Source of the DNA: Dactylonectria macrodidyma
Lineage: Eukaryota; Ascomycota; Sordariomycetes; Hypocreales; Nectriaceae
Direction: 5' to 3'
Assembly: GCA_020744425.1 (NCBI GenBank)
Contig: JAGMUV010000005.1
Coordinates: 186,001-250,000 of the forward strand
Length of the DNA: 64,000 nt
Positions 10,803 through 21,966 of this stretch are shown one piece after another (the first letter of the stretch is position 1; each line of letters opens with the position of its first letter). The notes beneath the pieces are model-generated. The model ran no database searches. It was given only the letters and a program-made list of their open reading frames with translations, and was not told the origin of the DNA. Made by a program: the position numbers and the translations under genes.

Positions 10803-13586
10803 CTACTCTGGCACAGGGCAGAGATCGTAGTTTCCATTGACGTTGTTTCCCCACCACTGTGGGAAAGGCACCGAGGGACCACCCGCACCGAAAACGGCAA
10901 ACGAGAGGATGAACAGGGCCGAAAGACTGGCACCGTCGAGGGCACCAGTGATCAGGTACGAGTAGTCCTTGAAGATGCGTGGGCGATAGTTTCGGAGGTA
11001 GAACTGGACGAAGAATCCAGCAAGGACCTGGCTGAAAAGAACGCAAGTCTGACTGGCGTTATAAGGGATGTAACCACAGTATTGAATCAACTGAGGCATG
11101 TTGATTTCCCAGGTTGAGAAGTTTCCGATCTTCGGGACAAACTAGGGGCACACAGGGTCAGCTTGGAACCTATAAAGACCTCTGCGAGAGACAAAACGAG
11201 CAAGATGCACTTACGCGAACAAAGATTCGATGAACAACTACGAGGCCGGCACCAACTGCCAAGCCTACTGGCACTGTCTGGTATCGGCCACCAATCTTGT
11301 AAAGATAAGAGGCCAATGCCCAAGAAGTGGCATTCGTGTTGTACGATTGCAGCGTGGCGCCACTCCAGGAAGAGTTACCATCGCCATCAGCGAGCAGCTC
11401 TCGGTTGTTGCCGACAATAGAGATCATGACGGCGTAGTTGATGAAACCGCCTAGAATGGTGCCGTAGATTTGAGTGAGGAACATGACACGAGGAGGGATT
11501 TTGACTAGAGTAATGGGTCAGCTCCCGGAGGCGCCACGAAAGACAACAGAAGGGTACTCACGATATTCTCCCATCTTGAGGTCGTTGCACAGGTTGACCG
11601 CGTTTGAGATGACATTGTGCGACCAAGCGGCGAAGTACATGTTACCAACGGGACGACCGGGAAGCATAAGACCCGCCAACATCTTTGACAAGTTGTTGGT
11701 AGCGATACCATTACCCCAGCGAGAATAGAGAAGGGTGCTCTGTGGCAGTAATGTTAGCAAGCCACTGTGTCATTCAAGGATCCGGGGATAACTCACAAAG
11801 GGCGCAATGATGATTCCCACCACCAGTGACACGATGTATGCCCATACCGGCAAGGTAATGTGTTGCGTAGTCACTACGATAAGACCGAGGACGAAGCTGA
11901 TGACAAGCACGATAATGTACCACCACCAAGGTGCCTCCTTGTAGTGCTTGGCCATGTGGGCGTGATGAGGGTCGTCGAATCGACCGGTCTTGGCGCTCTT
12001 GTATGCCTTAATGATGTCCTTGCCCCAGAAGAGAATGACGTGGACAATCAAGGCGCCGATCTAAACAACATTTAGCATTTGTCAACAGGACCGCTCGCAT
12101 GGATAAGAAGACGAACAGCAGCATTGGCCATGAACAGAGCATACGCAAAGGTTCCAGTCAGTCTAGGCAGGCCGTACTCGGCCAAGGCATCCTGGTTGAG
12201 CACGCCATCGGTGAAGACCTCGGCGATGGGATAGGTTGTACCGTTGTCCATTCGAAGCCGGGTCGACATGAAGGGAAGGTCCTGGGCGTCCCAGGCGTTG
12301 CCCCAGTAGACACCTGCCATGGCGATGAAGCAAACGGCGAAACCGATGCCCTGATGAAGCTGGAGCTTGAGCGGCAGAGCAGTTTGGAAAGAAGTGATCT
12401 ATATTGATCGGCTTAGTCAGTTATGTTGCTATTCTCTCATGTAGAACATGTGCTCACATATTGCCAGTCAAAAGACAGGGTAAAAAGTCCCATTCCCTCG
12501 TTGTTGGTGGCTCCACCAAAGACCTTGGTGAGGGTGGCGGCCTTACTACCAGTAGCTTTCATCGAAGCCAGGCACTATCTCTCGCATTAGCCAACTGACT
12601 CAGCATACCACTTCAGAGTGGCAGTGCGATACATACTGGGATGGAAACGGAGTTGAGCCACGGAAACATGTAGGCTGGGAAGAACTCGTAGAAAAACATG
12701 CCCGTGAAGCAGTACCAGAAGTACCGGAGGGGCTTGGAGTCCTTGACGGCCTGCCAGTGCAGACCCTGGAGAGTCTTAACGGTGGGCAGCGTGCTCCAAT
12801 AGACGGCATCGACGTGCCAGACGCAAATGGGACGCATAATGCCGCAGATTCCGTAGCCAAACAGACCAATGGAGATGACAGTCAAGACGACGGTGACGGG
12901 CTTCAGCGGCATGTCGTAGAAAAGATCCTGTGCAGAGAAAACCTGAATACTGGCGGCGGCGTTGGAAGCTGAGGTGGCCGTGATGGCGCTGATGGCGTGC
13001 TCCTTGAGAGTCCATGGCCCAGGGTTGATGAACTTGAAAGCCGTGATGTATGCAGGAATCTTGCCTTGGTTTCCCTTGGCCCTCCATCGAGCCTCGAACT
13101 TGTCGCCGCGGGGGAGGATGGCAGCCCATGCGTTGCCGAGGAAGTAGGCAATGAGGACGATAAATGTCCCTTGGATGGTAATTGCGGTGGGTTTAAACTG
13201 GTTTTTGCCACACGTTAGAAGATGACTTTCGACTAGGGAGAACCGTCGCTTACCTGGTAGATCTGGTACATGACAGACTGGAAACAAGAGAGCAAACTGG
13301 CCAGGAAGAGACTGCGGAAGGTCAAGGCCGGGTCCTCATCATCGCGAAGCGGCAGAAGATGAGCGGCGGCATCAGCACCTGTGACGATGATAACGTCGTC
13401 GCTGTTGCGGTCATCCTCGTGGTCGGTAGAGACGGGGCTGATCTTGGGATCAATTCCACCCTCCTTGTCGCCGTAAACCGGGGCAGTGTCTGTACCGACA
13501 GCGCGCTTCTCGCCGAGGCCGACCGAGGAGGCCTTGCTGTCTGCAGGACCGAGGTCATCAGTGACCGGAGAGATGTTGGATGCCAT
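10803..13586 (-). CDS. OPT-family oligopeptide transporter, 8 exons
   Basis: Exons from 13586 down are 13586-13254, 13197-12637, 12574-12458, 12398-12117, 12060-11797, 11739-11562, 11504-11215 and 11141-10803, giving 787 residues, the normal OPT length. The N-terminal 90 residues are hydrophilic. Membrane-rich segments follow, with PGPWTLKEHA, FFYEFFPAYMFPWLNSVSIP, a GGATNNEGMGLFTLSFDWQYI block, ISNAVNLCNDLKMGEYLKIPPRVMF and PQWWGNNV near the end, all OPT hallmarks. It should import short peptides or glutathione-like compounds across the plasma membrane with protons. All introns are 48-75 bp. It has no obvious partner beside it. Confidence 0.93.
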
Positions 13587-14093
13587 GGCGTGTGGTCGAT
13601 TGGTGGTAGGACACTATCTTCGAGCACATCAACAGCTTTCTTCTTGAGCCTGGCAGCGGTGATACAACTCTTATAAGAGAAACTCTTAACATGCAGCTAT
13701 CGCTCCATGGACCAATATCCATGTCTCATCTAGATTCAGTACGCTCGTTGACGCGATACACTAAAGATATGACATTTGGCATTATTTGCGTACAACGACC
13801 AACTCCCCGTCCATGGGGTCGTCTGGATAGCCTCGACCATGTCCCGATTTGCAGGACCTTTTGCAAATGTTAGTAGGAGTTGCCCTTTTCAGTCTCTAAC
13901 GCCTGCGTCCTTTTGTCCCCAGCACCCGATTTACCCGATGGAAGGGTCCTGCGGCGCTGGTGGATCCTGATTGGAGTTCCATGAAACATTTCGATGGGCT
14001 ATAGTTTAATACGGTGCCTTTGGATTGGTATCGTATAACACACGATTGGTGCTGGGACCTTTTGTTATACATAGTGCCGGGTCTATTTACCGG

Positions 14094-14120
14094 GGACCAC
14101 GCATGTAGATTGCGTGGTCC
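14094..14120. repeat. Perfect 9-bp inverted repeat with 9-base loop
   Basis: GGACCACGC and its complement GCGTGGTCC flank a 9-base spacer. It lies in non-coding sequence and could be an operator, a hairpin or chance. Confidence 0.6.
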
Positions 14121-16608
14121 GGATGTATAGCGTGGACACAGGGCCGGGTCTCCTTCCGCTTTGGCTCTAGTGCTCGACTTCACCATTATCCTCGCCATTG
14201 ACACCATTTGCAACACGATGGTTTGCCACTACCCCCTGATCCGGATGTGGAGGAAACTCTCTTATCTATACGTCCAAGCTTCACGAAGCATGCATTAGTT
14301 GGGGAAGACACGCCCAATGCTGTTAGAGGTGTCCTTGTCGAGGAGTTGCGTTGTGGCCAAACGGTCGCCGAATTGAGGGATCCTTTGTCCACGAGGTCGA
14401 ATTGAGCAACCAATCTAACCCTAAATTATGCTCACCAGTAATAGAACAAGAATCCAGCATGCATTCTTCAATCGCCAAGGGCAGCAGGATTCATATCCAG
14501 CACTAGCACCCTTATCGCTCCAATGAGGCCATAATCAACACTGCAGTGGGGTGACAAAAGTTCCGAGACTGTTTCCGATTTCACCCCACAAGAGACGAGT
14601 CGATGCCAAGCCCGATGGAAACTGTTCAGAATGACAAGCAAAGTATCTCCTCTGAGAAAAATTAATCATTAGACAGTTTAGAGTATTTGAAATAGGATTA
14701 ATTGGCATTAATTCAACCAAGCATTGTGTGGGTGATGCTGATGTCTTGACTGGTTAAGTGGGGATATCTTCTGGAGCCCGGAACTTTTGTCCACAGATTA
14801 AGCAACAGGTCCAATTCTAGAACGGCTTACACCCTGGCATCCATGTCAAATAGGATACCCCGTGGTTCCGACGTAGCAATCAAAGAGCCTCGATCGTACC
14901 AATTATACACAAGCGTCAAGTCTCAACCGCAGAAGGCCCGGTCTATCCCTGCTCTGCACTCTCCAGATGGGACGAACTTGATGCCAAAGGATCAACCTCT
15001 CACTTTAAGGTGTGACGCTGACACTTTCACTGGAGTGGTTCGTCCCAGAAGAAACCTCCTACGGCCCGCCAACCGAGCGTGAGCGACGCACCATCTAACC
15101 GCAAGGATCACGGTGGCAAGGGATAGAAGCGGCAATGTAACGATGCATTGACCCTGCCCGATCGATATGATGCCAGAAATCCCAGCAACTGTCAAGATAC
15201 ACTCGACAATGCATCCTGCCTTCCCAACACCCACGTTGATCGTGTGGGTTTCCAAGGCTATTCATGTACGACTGCTTTAGCGAGAGGCATAGGGAGAGAC
15301 CAGGAGAAAGGTGCCGCCTTACGACAGTGGAAGGATTCAGCATCTGATCAAACATTTTTGCGATTAAGGTCTAGACCCTTCCTCGGCTGTTCGGACACAA
15401 ATCGCCACCCGTAGGGATCACAATGTCTTGAAGGTTGCGCGACCCAATATGACCAACGATCGGCGAAGTGTACAACTAGCTGAGAAGTGTATTTCTCTCA
15501 CCAGCCAACGCCAAACCAAGGCCTGGTCGAGAGGAGACTAAGTCCATGATTAGAGAATACGTAAAGACATAGCGGGCATGTGTCTCATACCTCGCTGAGA
15601 AAAACAAATTTGAACAGCTGGCTCCAGCAACTGAGAAGAATGTAGCCACTATTCCCTCGCTCCGTCAACCGCTTGCTACGGAATGTCAGCCATGACCAAG
15701 ACGTGCATACTCATAGCCGTGTTGGGGAGGCTACCGATGCAAAGTCGAAACTACGCGTCGAGTCATGACAAGTTAAGAAGAGTGTAAGCACGACTCGCTC
15801 CGGCCATCTTTGGAGCTAGACACGTGGATGGTGGCATTCTTTCTCCAATTAGCAGCTCTTATCCTCTCCAAGCATCTTGACAGCGTACAATGGGGCAAGA
15901 TCGGAACACAACAAGCTGTTGAACCGAGTAAACCGGCTTACCTGATTATTCCATGGCCAAGAGGAATCTTTACTCGTTTAGTTGGTCACAGGCATTTTGC
16001 CACTGGATCGCTTGTTCGATGGCTGTCCTGCTGGACAACTGTGGTTTTTTGACTCTGTGCCGCAGCAACTCACCCTTGGTGGAGTGGACAGCCTCAGCCA
16101 TAGTCCCGCTGGAGGTTCATCTTGCTGTCAACACAGGCTCACTAGCACTCTCAACTTGACAGGATATCCCCTTAGCTGGTGGCGGAGACGTATGCCTCGA
16201 CAAATCACAAAATTGGACGGGATTTCTGGAACATAGCGACTAGCCATTCTGCAAGAAGTGAGTGAGAGCATGTGTCTCTTCGCGGATGGCGCATCCTGTA
16301 TGGAGCCGCAGAGAGAGAGCTGTCAGATTCGAACTTCGTCACGCCGTAGTAGATTCGAGGGCCCAATCCAAGCCAGTATTCTATGCGCTATTTTCTTTTT
16401 TAATAGATGAATAAGTGGTATATCACTCGGTGTCGAGTTGGTTGCAGCCCTTTTCTGAGACTTGTTAACACAAGTAGCGATTGTTACTGCCCAGACATCG
16501 ATGGAGCTTACTCAAGACAACAAGTCACCTGACACTCTCGACACCAACTGGCCTAGTCGACTAGCGAACAATAACTACTATATATCATTATATATTAACT
16601 ATTACCGC

Positions 16609-16956
16609 TGTTGAAACCGCTGTTCGGACTTGTGTTTCTGCCTGCCGCGTTCCTCGTTGCCGCGTTTCTGTACAGTCACGTGTTTGCATTGCTTGAGTTG
16701 TCATGAGACGAAGAGCTGCTTGACGCATCTCAAAGGGTTGAATAGGACAGCAAGGCTTGCACCCTGATGCAGTAGAAACTCTAGTCATTCTGAGTTGCTG
16801 TTGCCTTGGGCTTGGGTTTTGGGCCCTCACACTGTTATTCACTATCGGTTGTTTTTTTGTTTTTTTTTGACTGTTTAACCTCTTGCCCCTCTCTGAGTGT
16901 GCGCTGCCAAGGACCATAACCTCAATATTAACTATTACCTAAGATAACACTTCAAC
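16609..16956. repeat. Possible solo LTR remnant
   Basis: The block starts TGTTGAA and ends TTCAAC, approximating the TG...CA inverted ends of fungal LTRs. TACCGC lies immediately before and TACTGC immediately after. The string ATATTAACTATTACC also occurs just before the block and again near its right end. No internal retrotransposon coding was seen, so this is tentative. Confidence 0.25.
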
Positions 16957-17113
16957 TACTGCTTAGTAAGTGTGACCTAACTGCTCTGCTAATATAAATC
17001 CCCAGTTTATCCCTTAGGAATCCGCCCTTAACCTACCCTATACTACGTACAGGCTAGCTTGAGTGCACGACCGTTACATTGAAAATGTGCCATAAAACTC
17101 CTACTAGCACTTC

Positions 17114-19683
17114 TCACACCTGCAGCTGAGAAACATGCTGCCGGACCGCCGTCGTTACAGCCTCCCAGACTGGGGGCCGCTCTCGGCTATGGGCGGAGCG
17201 GACCAGGTTGAGGTAGAGCGGGAAAATACTGCCTACCGCAAAGAGAGCGACGACGACGCAGAATGTAAATTGGGCCGAATTCCCTCTTGAAACTGTTAAC
17301 ATAACCCACGGCCAGATGCATGCTCCCAGGCTACCGCCGCTAACCAGCAGGCAGCATGCGAGACCGGTCCAACTGCCAAGGCCACGAAGAGCAATGGCGA
17401 AAACCAGGTTGGGGATGGGTCCCTCGAGGATTGAAAACGCCAGGGTTATCGGCTGGATACTGGCGGCCGATGGGAATTGAAACGAGAAGATCAGCACCGC
17501 GAGGGTGATGCCACACCCATATACTAGGAGCAGGATGACGCGCGGGGGAATGAGAAGACACAAGAACGCAAGGAGAAAGTGACCAGAGGCATAGACGGCC
17601 GAGAGAGAGGTTTGGAAATCCGAGATGGCAAGCTTCGGGGTTGTTTTGGTGTTGATCGACACGCTGGACAGGACATTACCAATGAAGTTTCGGAGACTTG
17701 ACAAGGCCCCTGCAGAACAGAAAGCGGACAGGACGGCGACTCCCAGAGTGGTAAAGATAACAGGGAGTACGTCAAGGTACTTCTTGGAAGGTTCTACCCA
17801 CAGAATGTCCGGTCGAGTCCGCAGGTCTGAGTCCTTTACCTGGGGGAGCGGCACGTACCAGTAGAGGAGGCCGAGGAAGACAGTGAACAGCGCAATACCG
17901 AGATAAGCCCACTGAAGCGCCACCAAGTTGTGGCTGTCGTCCACATCGATGGAGAGGATTTTCTCCGCGATCACTGAACTCAACGTCCCTCCAACCCCCT
18001 CCACCCCCGTGCCAAGGAGGACTCGAACCACCGCGTATTTCGGTGGACCGCAGAGGCTGTTGAAAGTGTCCGCAGCTATTTCCATCATGCCCAGGCTGGC
18101 CCCGACCAAGATATTGCAGACAATGAATCCAGGATATGAACCAACGGCCCCGCAAGGCCAGAATATCAGTGTTCCGACGCACAAGATCGCCAAGGAGGTG
18201 GCGATGGTGGCTTTGAGTCCGGCATGGCGCAGAACGACATATCCTATACTTGGGCTGAAGATTCCAGCGCCGATGTATGAGGCCGATGCCATGCCGATAG
18301 CTTGCGTGCGGGTTTTGACAATCGGCAGGCTCCCGTTGATGGAAAACAGCATCACGTAGGTGAATCCGTTCAGGAAGAGGAGGATGTTGATAATGAGGCA
18401 GTACTTGACGGATTCGGAGCCAGATATGTCGACTATGCATTTAGGCCGTTCCATGCTGATAAAGCCAAAGTAGACGCTGTGTTGGTGTTCTCTGGATGGG
18501 TCAGATGCCAATGGCTGTTGTGGCGCTCCTCCATTCAGCTGTGGTTCCAGATCCCCTGTGAGCGTGGGAGCTGTCGATGCTTGAGTCACTCCGGAACCAC
18601 AACCCGTTTCCTGGTTATTTTGATGGGTTAACGGATTGAGGCTTGGCGAGTTCCGGGACTCTCGTTGCGATGAAAACAACAGCAAGAATGCTCGTGTGCT
18701 GCCACGAGTTGCAAGATGCAATGCCTTTGATGGCGTTAAACGCTTAATCACCGGGGTTAGAGTTGGGATAGAAGCGCCGATGATGGCCGTGTTAACCTCC
18801 ACCGCTGACCAGAGAAGCGCCATGCTAGCATTGGCGGACAAGTCAGGACTCCCCGGGGGCAGGCCGGTCGCCTGCTCGGAATCGATGACCGCTAGCTGAA
18901 GACTGTAGATCCGTGCCACGTCGATGACGCCGATCGACACAACGCCCAAGACAAATGATAGGATCACCGCACTCTTCCGCAACGGCGTCAAGGGCAGTGT
19001 CGTCAACGCTGGAATGGGTAAAACAAGGATTGCGAGCTCGGTGGCCATGTTAATAGGCCACGCGGTCAGCCAGATAGACTGAAAGGGAATGCAGCTGGGG
19101 CTCTGGGTGGCGAGGTTGTACGCTGCCTGCACGGGACGGCAGCGGAAAGCCGTGATCATAGTCAAGGCTCCACCTCCGACTGATACAACCGCAAGGGTGA
19201 CGTAGGATCCGACGCGAAGAAATTTCTGTGACTGCCTTGCAATGTCGAGGTAGAGCAAGAGAATTGAGATTTTGGCAGCCATCAGGGCTGGAATAAACAT
19301 AACGATGGCCGTATTCTGCGTCCTGAGGAGCGGAGCCTCCCAATCGCCAGGTACGTTGTCATCGTAAAGACCGAAGCCCTTAGACCTGCTGAAGTCTACT
19401 GCGAATGATACCCCAAAGGCGAGGATCTGATGGCACATAGGTAAGTCGCGATCTGTGAGCATATGTGTGCACTCACCCATGCTATAATAAAGGCATAGTC
19501 GTCCCAACCATGACGTTTCACGATGCCGAAGCGGCTGATGAGACGGCCAGCGGCGAAAACACTGGCAATAACAAAGGTCACAGTCACGCTGATGAAGATG
19601 GCTCTGCTTCTCGTGTCTGTGTCGAAGAGCATGAACGCTCGAGCTTGGGGTAGCGATAGATTTAATGAAGATTGCAGAGCCAA
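17114..19683 (-). CDS. Rhodopsin-domain (PTH11-like) protein fused to MFS transporter, 2 exons
   Basis: Exons 19683-19477 and 19426-17114 give 839 residues. Residues about 20-325 form a fungal seven-helix rhodopsin-type domain: GRLISRFGIVKRHGWDDYAFIIAW after helix 1, then the usual WSAVEVNTAIIGASIPTL near helix 7. A polar linker of about 90 residues (rich in Ser, Pro, Gln) follows. Then MERPKCIVDISGSESVKY leads into a 12-helix MFS part resembling the FHS/FucP branch (GMASASYIGAGIFSPSIGYV, GASLGMMEIAADTFNSLCG). The second exon is one uninterrupted frame of 771 codons, so the fusion is in the DNA rather than a prediction error. It would sit in a membrane with about 19 helices. Whether it transports, senses or both is unknown. 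The intron removes the 112 out-of-family codons seen when the frame is read straight through to 19762. Confidence 0.82.
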
Positions 19684-20386
19684 ATGGTGGGATGCTTGTG
19701 GAGAGAGGTGCGATTGTTGGTATGCAAGGAGGCCTCATCTGTTGCGTAAATTTGTGGGCCAACTTCGCAGGATTTAACAGCTGGTGGGGTCTTCATATCT
19801 ACGTAAGGTCAGGTGGCTGATCTGGTCAGAGTAAAGAGCCAGGGGGTCTAGATGGGCCCCCGATAGCAATCCATCCTACTTGCAAAGCCCTGGTCGCCTC
19901 AACAAGCCCAGCGTGGAGCCTGCTTCAAGCCCACGGCAAACCCCGTTATGCTATATCTTAGACTTTAAGTCCACGGCAAACGTGTCTCACTTTCAGACGG
20001 CACGGTTACTTAGCATATCGATTCCCGTACTTCGGGAACCGGGGAGACAGGCTATTTGAGACATGGCTTCTTAGCCCTTGAGTCTAACGCCACTAGTCGC
20101 CTAGTGATTTTGTTCCCAGTACGGAGTACATACGGATAGCTCCGTGCTCTTTGTGATTGCGAAGGAGGAGGCTACCGAGTAAGAAAAGGCACTGAGTCGC
20201 TATCTAGGCGCAACGTCTCGCCAGGGTTCTTGACACGTAGAAAGCCATACTTCTTAAGTGCGCCCGCTCATTAGAAGCTATCCAGTCCAGGGGGGTTACA
20301 CCGTGCGGGTGATCGCCTGCCGCCCGCGGTTGTAGTCTGTCGAGCCCCTCATCCCCCAGTTTCGGCTTCATCCGGGGGAAATAATA
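19684..20386. other. Intergenic region upstream of the rhodopsin-MFS gene
   Basis: About 700 bases with no supported gene. A short hairpin TTCCCG-TACTT-CGGGAA lies near 20023-20039, and CCACGGCAAAC occurs twice between 19920 and 19985. Confidence 0.4.
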
Positions 20387-20640
20387 CACCGCACACCAAA
20401 TGCGCCTGCCCCACCAAAATAAGCCCATGCTACCTCTGTTCCCATGAACACCGACAAGCTGCTACAAGGCCATCCACTTTTCACTACGTCCAGAAAAGAA
20501 TAAAATATAGAAAATACATAATAAAATATTATAGCTAATGGAATTTCTAAGGTTCAGGTTTTAAATATTTTAATAATTATTATACCTAGTAAAATTGTTT
20601 CTAAAGACTGAGGGTAAGTTGATCCATTTGGTGTGCGGTG
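20387..20640. mobile_element. MITE-like element, 254 bp, TA flanks
   Basis: Ends are perfect 16-bp inverted repeats, CACCGCACACCAAATG on the left (20387-20402) and its complement on the right (20625-20640). TA dinucleotides flank both sides (20385-20386, 20641-20642). The centre is strongly A/T-rich from about 20510 to 20600 and has no coding potential. TA flanks suggest a Tc1/mariner-type non-autonomous element. The inverted similarity extends outward in a G/C-rich run (GGGGGAAA against TTTTTCCCCC), so the true boundary could lie a few bases further out. Confidence 0.6.
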
Positions 20641-21588
20641 TAATTTTTCCCCCACTAGGGGCTTCTCCAGGGGTGGTAAGAGAGGCGAATGCACGAGTGT
20701 CATTGCCTCAATCACTATGATGTCAACTCACTCCGCTTAATCCCCTGTGAGCCTGTGCGCTCGTTGTATACCATCTCGGCTCGGCGGTATCCACGACTCG
20801 GGAGATAAGACCTACTTACTTACTACTACATATATCCCGGGGGCTGTAGGCAGACCTCAAGAAGGGACATAATCTAAAAAGGATCTCGCCCTGGTCATCC
20901 TTACATTTCAGCGTTGGGGAGGGTGGTGATTGGATCATTAGCCCCCTAATCTGGCTGAACTAAAGGCAGCACTCAACTTTTAGAGCGCCACGCCTGAGTC
21001 ACGAGCAGTATGTCCTATTTAGTCCTAGACTCCAGCCCCCCCGCCCTGCTGATTGAGGTATAGGCTATGGAGTTGGGTTGGGACTCACAACACTGTCACC
21101 CCACATCACCATCACCCCGGGAGGGCTCGCCAAGCCTTCGCTAGGCTCGACCGTATTAGGAAGCCAGGAATAGCTTTACCTCCCTGACCTTAAGGGGCGG
21201 GAGCTTAAGAAGAAGCTACACAATACCCACACACGTTGCAGGGTCATCATCGTGGTCACGTATGCTATCCAACAGAATAAATCTTGCCAGTGTGCGAGCA
21301 ACTGTACTACGTCGTAGGTTGGACGTAGCGAAGTCCTCCGACACTACTTCAGAGGGGTCCGCAAGTTTTACCCTGTAGACGAATTCGTACACTGATTGTA
21401 AAGGAGCATCAAAAAGGGCAAACAGCCGAGGAATTGGCCGATGAAGTAGATGACGACAGGCATAACACTAAGCTCTAAATGACAGTTCATCCCTTAAAAC
21501 CCCAGAAACAAAGCCCCAGGTTTCTAATGCTTCCATCACTCGATCGTCAACACTACCCAGCATCTTCATCTCACACCATCGCAAATTC
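20641..21588. other. Intergenic region downstream of the small secreted protein
   Basis: About 950 bases without a supported gene. The sequence is mixed in composition with no clear repeat. Confidence 0.4.
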
Positions 21589-21966
21589 CTAACCGCAAGT
21601 GTTGATGATCTCGAAGCTGCCAAACTCGTCCTGGATGGTCCAGCCATCGGACTGAGGTCGGTTGCACGCCAGCTCCATCAAAGTCCAGCCGCCATTGTCC
21701 GGGCAATCCGGCTCGGTGTAGGCAACAACAGTGTGGCAATCGTCCTCAGAGCCATAGTCGACCTTGATGCCCGATACGGGGCTGTGGAAGGTGTTGATGT
21801 TTTCGCAGTCTTTTGTGCCCTCGCCCATGTAGCTGCCCGTCTTGCTGTCGTCGCTGCAGAAGGTTTCGGTGAAGATCTGGACTTCCCAAGTTTGGCCGCC
21901 TGCAGTTGCCACGCCGGCGATGGCGGCGAGGACGGAGAGGACGTAGGTTGCGCTGGCGAAGTGCAT
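21589..21966 (-). CDS. Small secreted cysteine-containing protein
   Basis: A single exon of 125 codons. The start at 21966 was chosen over the upstream ATG at 22065 because it begins directly with a typical signal peptide: hydrophobic residues 3-22 ending VATA, cleavage expected before GGQ. The mature part of about 103 residues has six cysteines (in FCSDD, KDCEN, DDCHT, PDCPD, LACNR and the terminal NTCG), enough for three disulphides, and is acidic. No family was recognised. Isolated, small, secreted and Cys-rich are features shared by effector candidates and by many ordinary secreted fungal proteins. It lies in a wide non-coding region beside a MITE, which is also typical of accessory secreted proteins. 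Confidence 0.75.
   Translation of the reverse strand: MHFASATYVLSVLAAIAGVATAGGQTWEVQIFTETFCSDDSKTGSYMGEGTKDCENINTFHSPVSGIKVDYGSEDDCHTVVAYTEPDCPDNGGWTLMELACNRPQSDGWTIQDEFGSFEIINTCG

Larger units (their letters stand above)
13587..17113. other. Gene-poor 3.5-kb interval
   Basis: No gene is supported here. Open frames are short, overlap on both strands and lack recognisable domains (for example 14186-14413 and 14992-15255, both minus). A strong hairpin lies at 14094-14120, and a possible solo LTR remnant at 16609-16956. Poly-T runs occur near 16852-16868. The interval may be decayed repeat sequence. Confidence 0.5.

Noticed and set aside
14186..14413. 75-codon minus frame and overlapping plus frame
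   Set aside because: Both strands open, no domain; likely chance or decayed sequence.
14992..15255. 87-codon minus frame with hydrophobic stretch
   Set aside because: Resembles a membrane segment but has no family match and no consistent flanking exons.
16310..16345. GTTCGAATC-like string on the minus strand as a tRNA T loop
   Set aside because: Flanking bases do not form a T arm, acceptor or anticodon stem.
16588..16917. 109-codon minus frame
   Set aside because: Basic, low-complexity product lying mostly in a possible LTR remnant.
19427..19762. N-terminal 112 codons of an 882-codon frame
   Set aside because: This stretch reads through an intron and in the wrong phase; the spliced exon at 19683-19477 restores the rhodopsin N-terminus.
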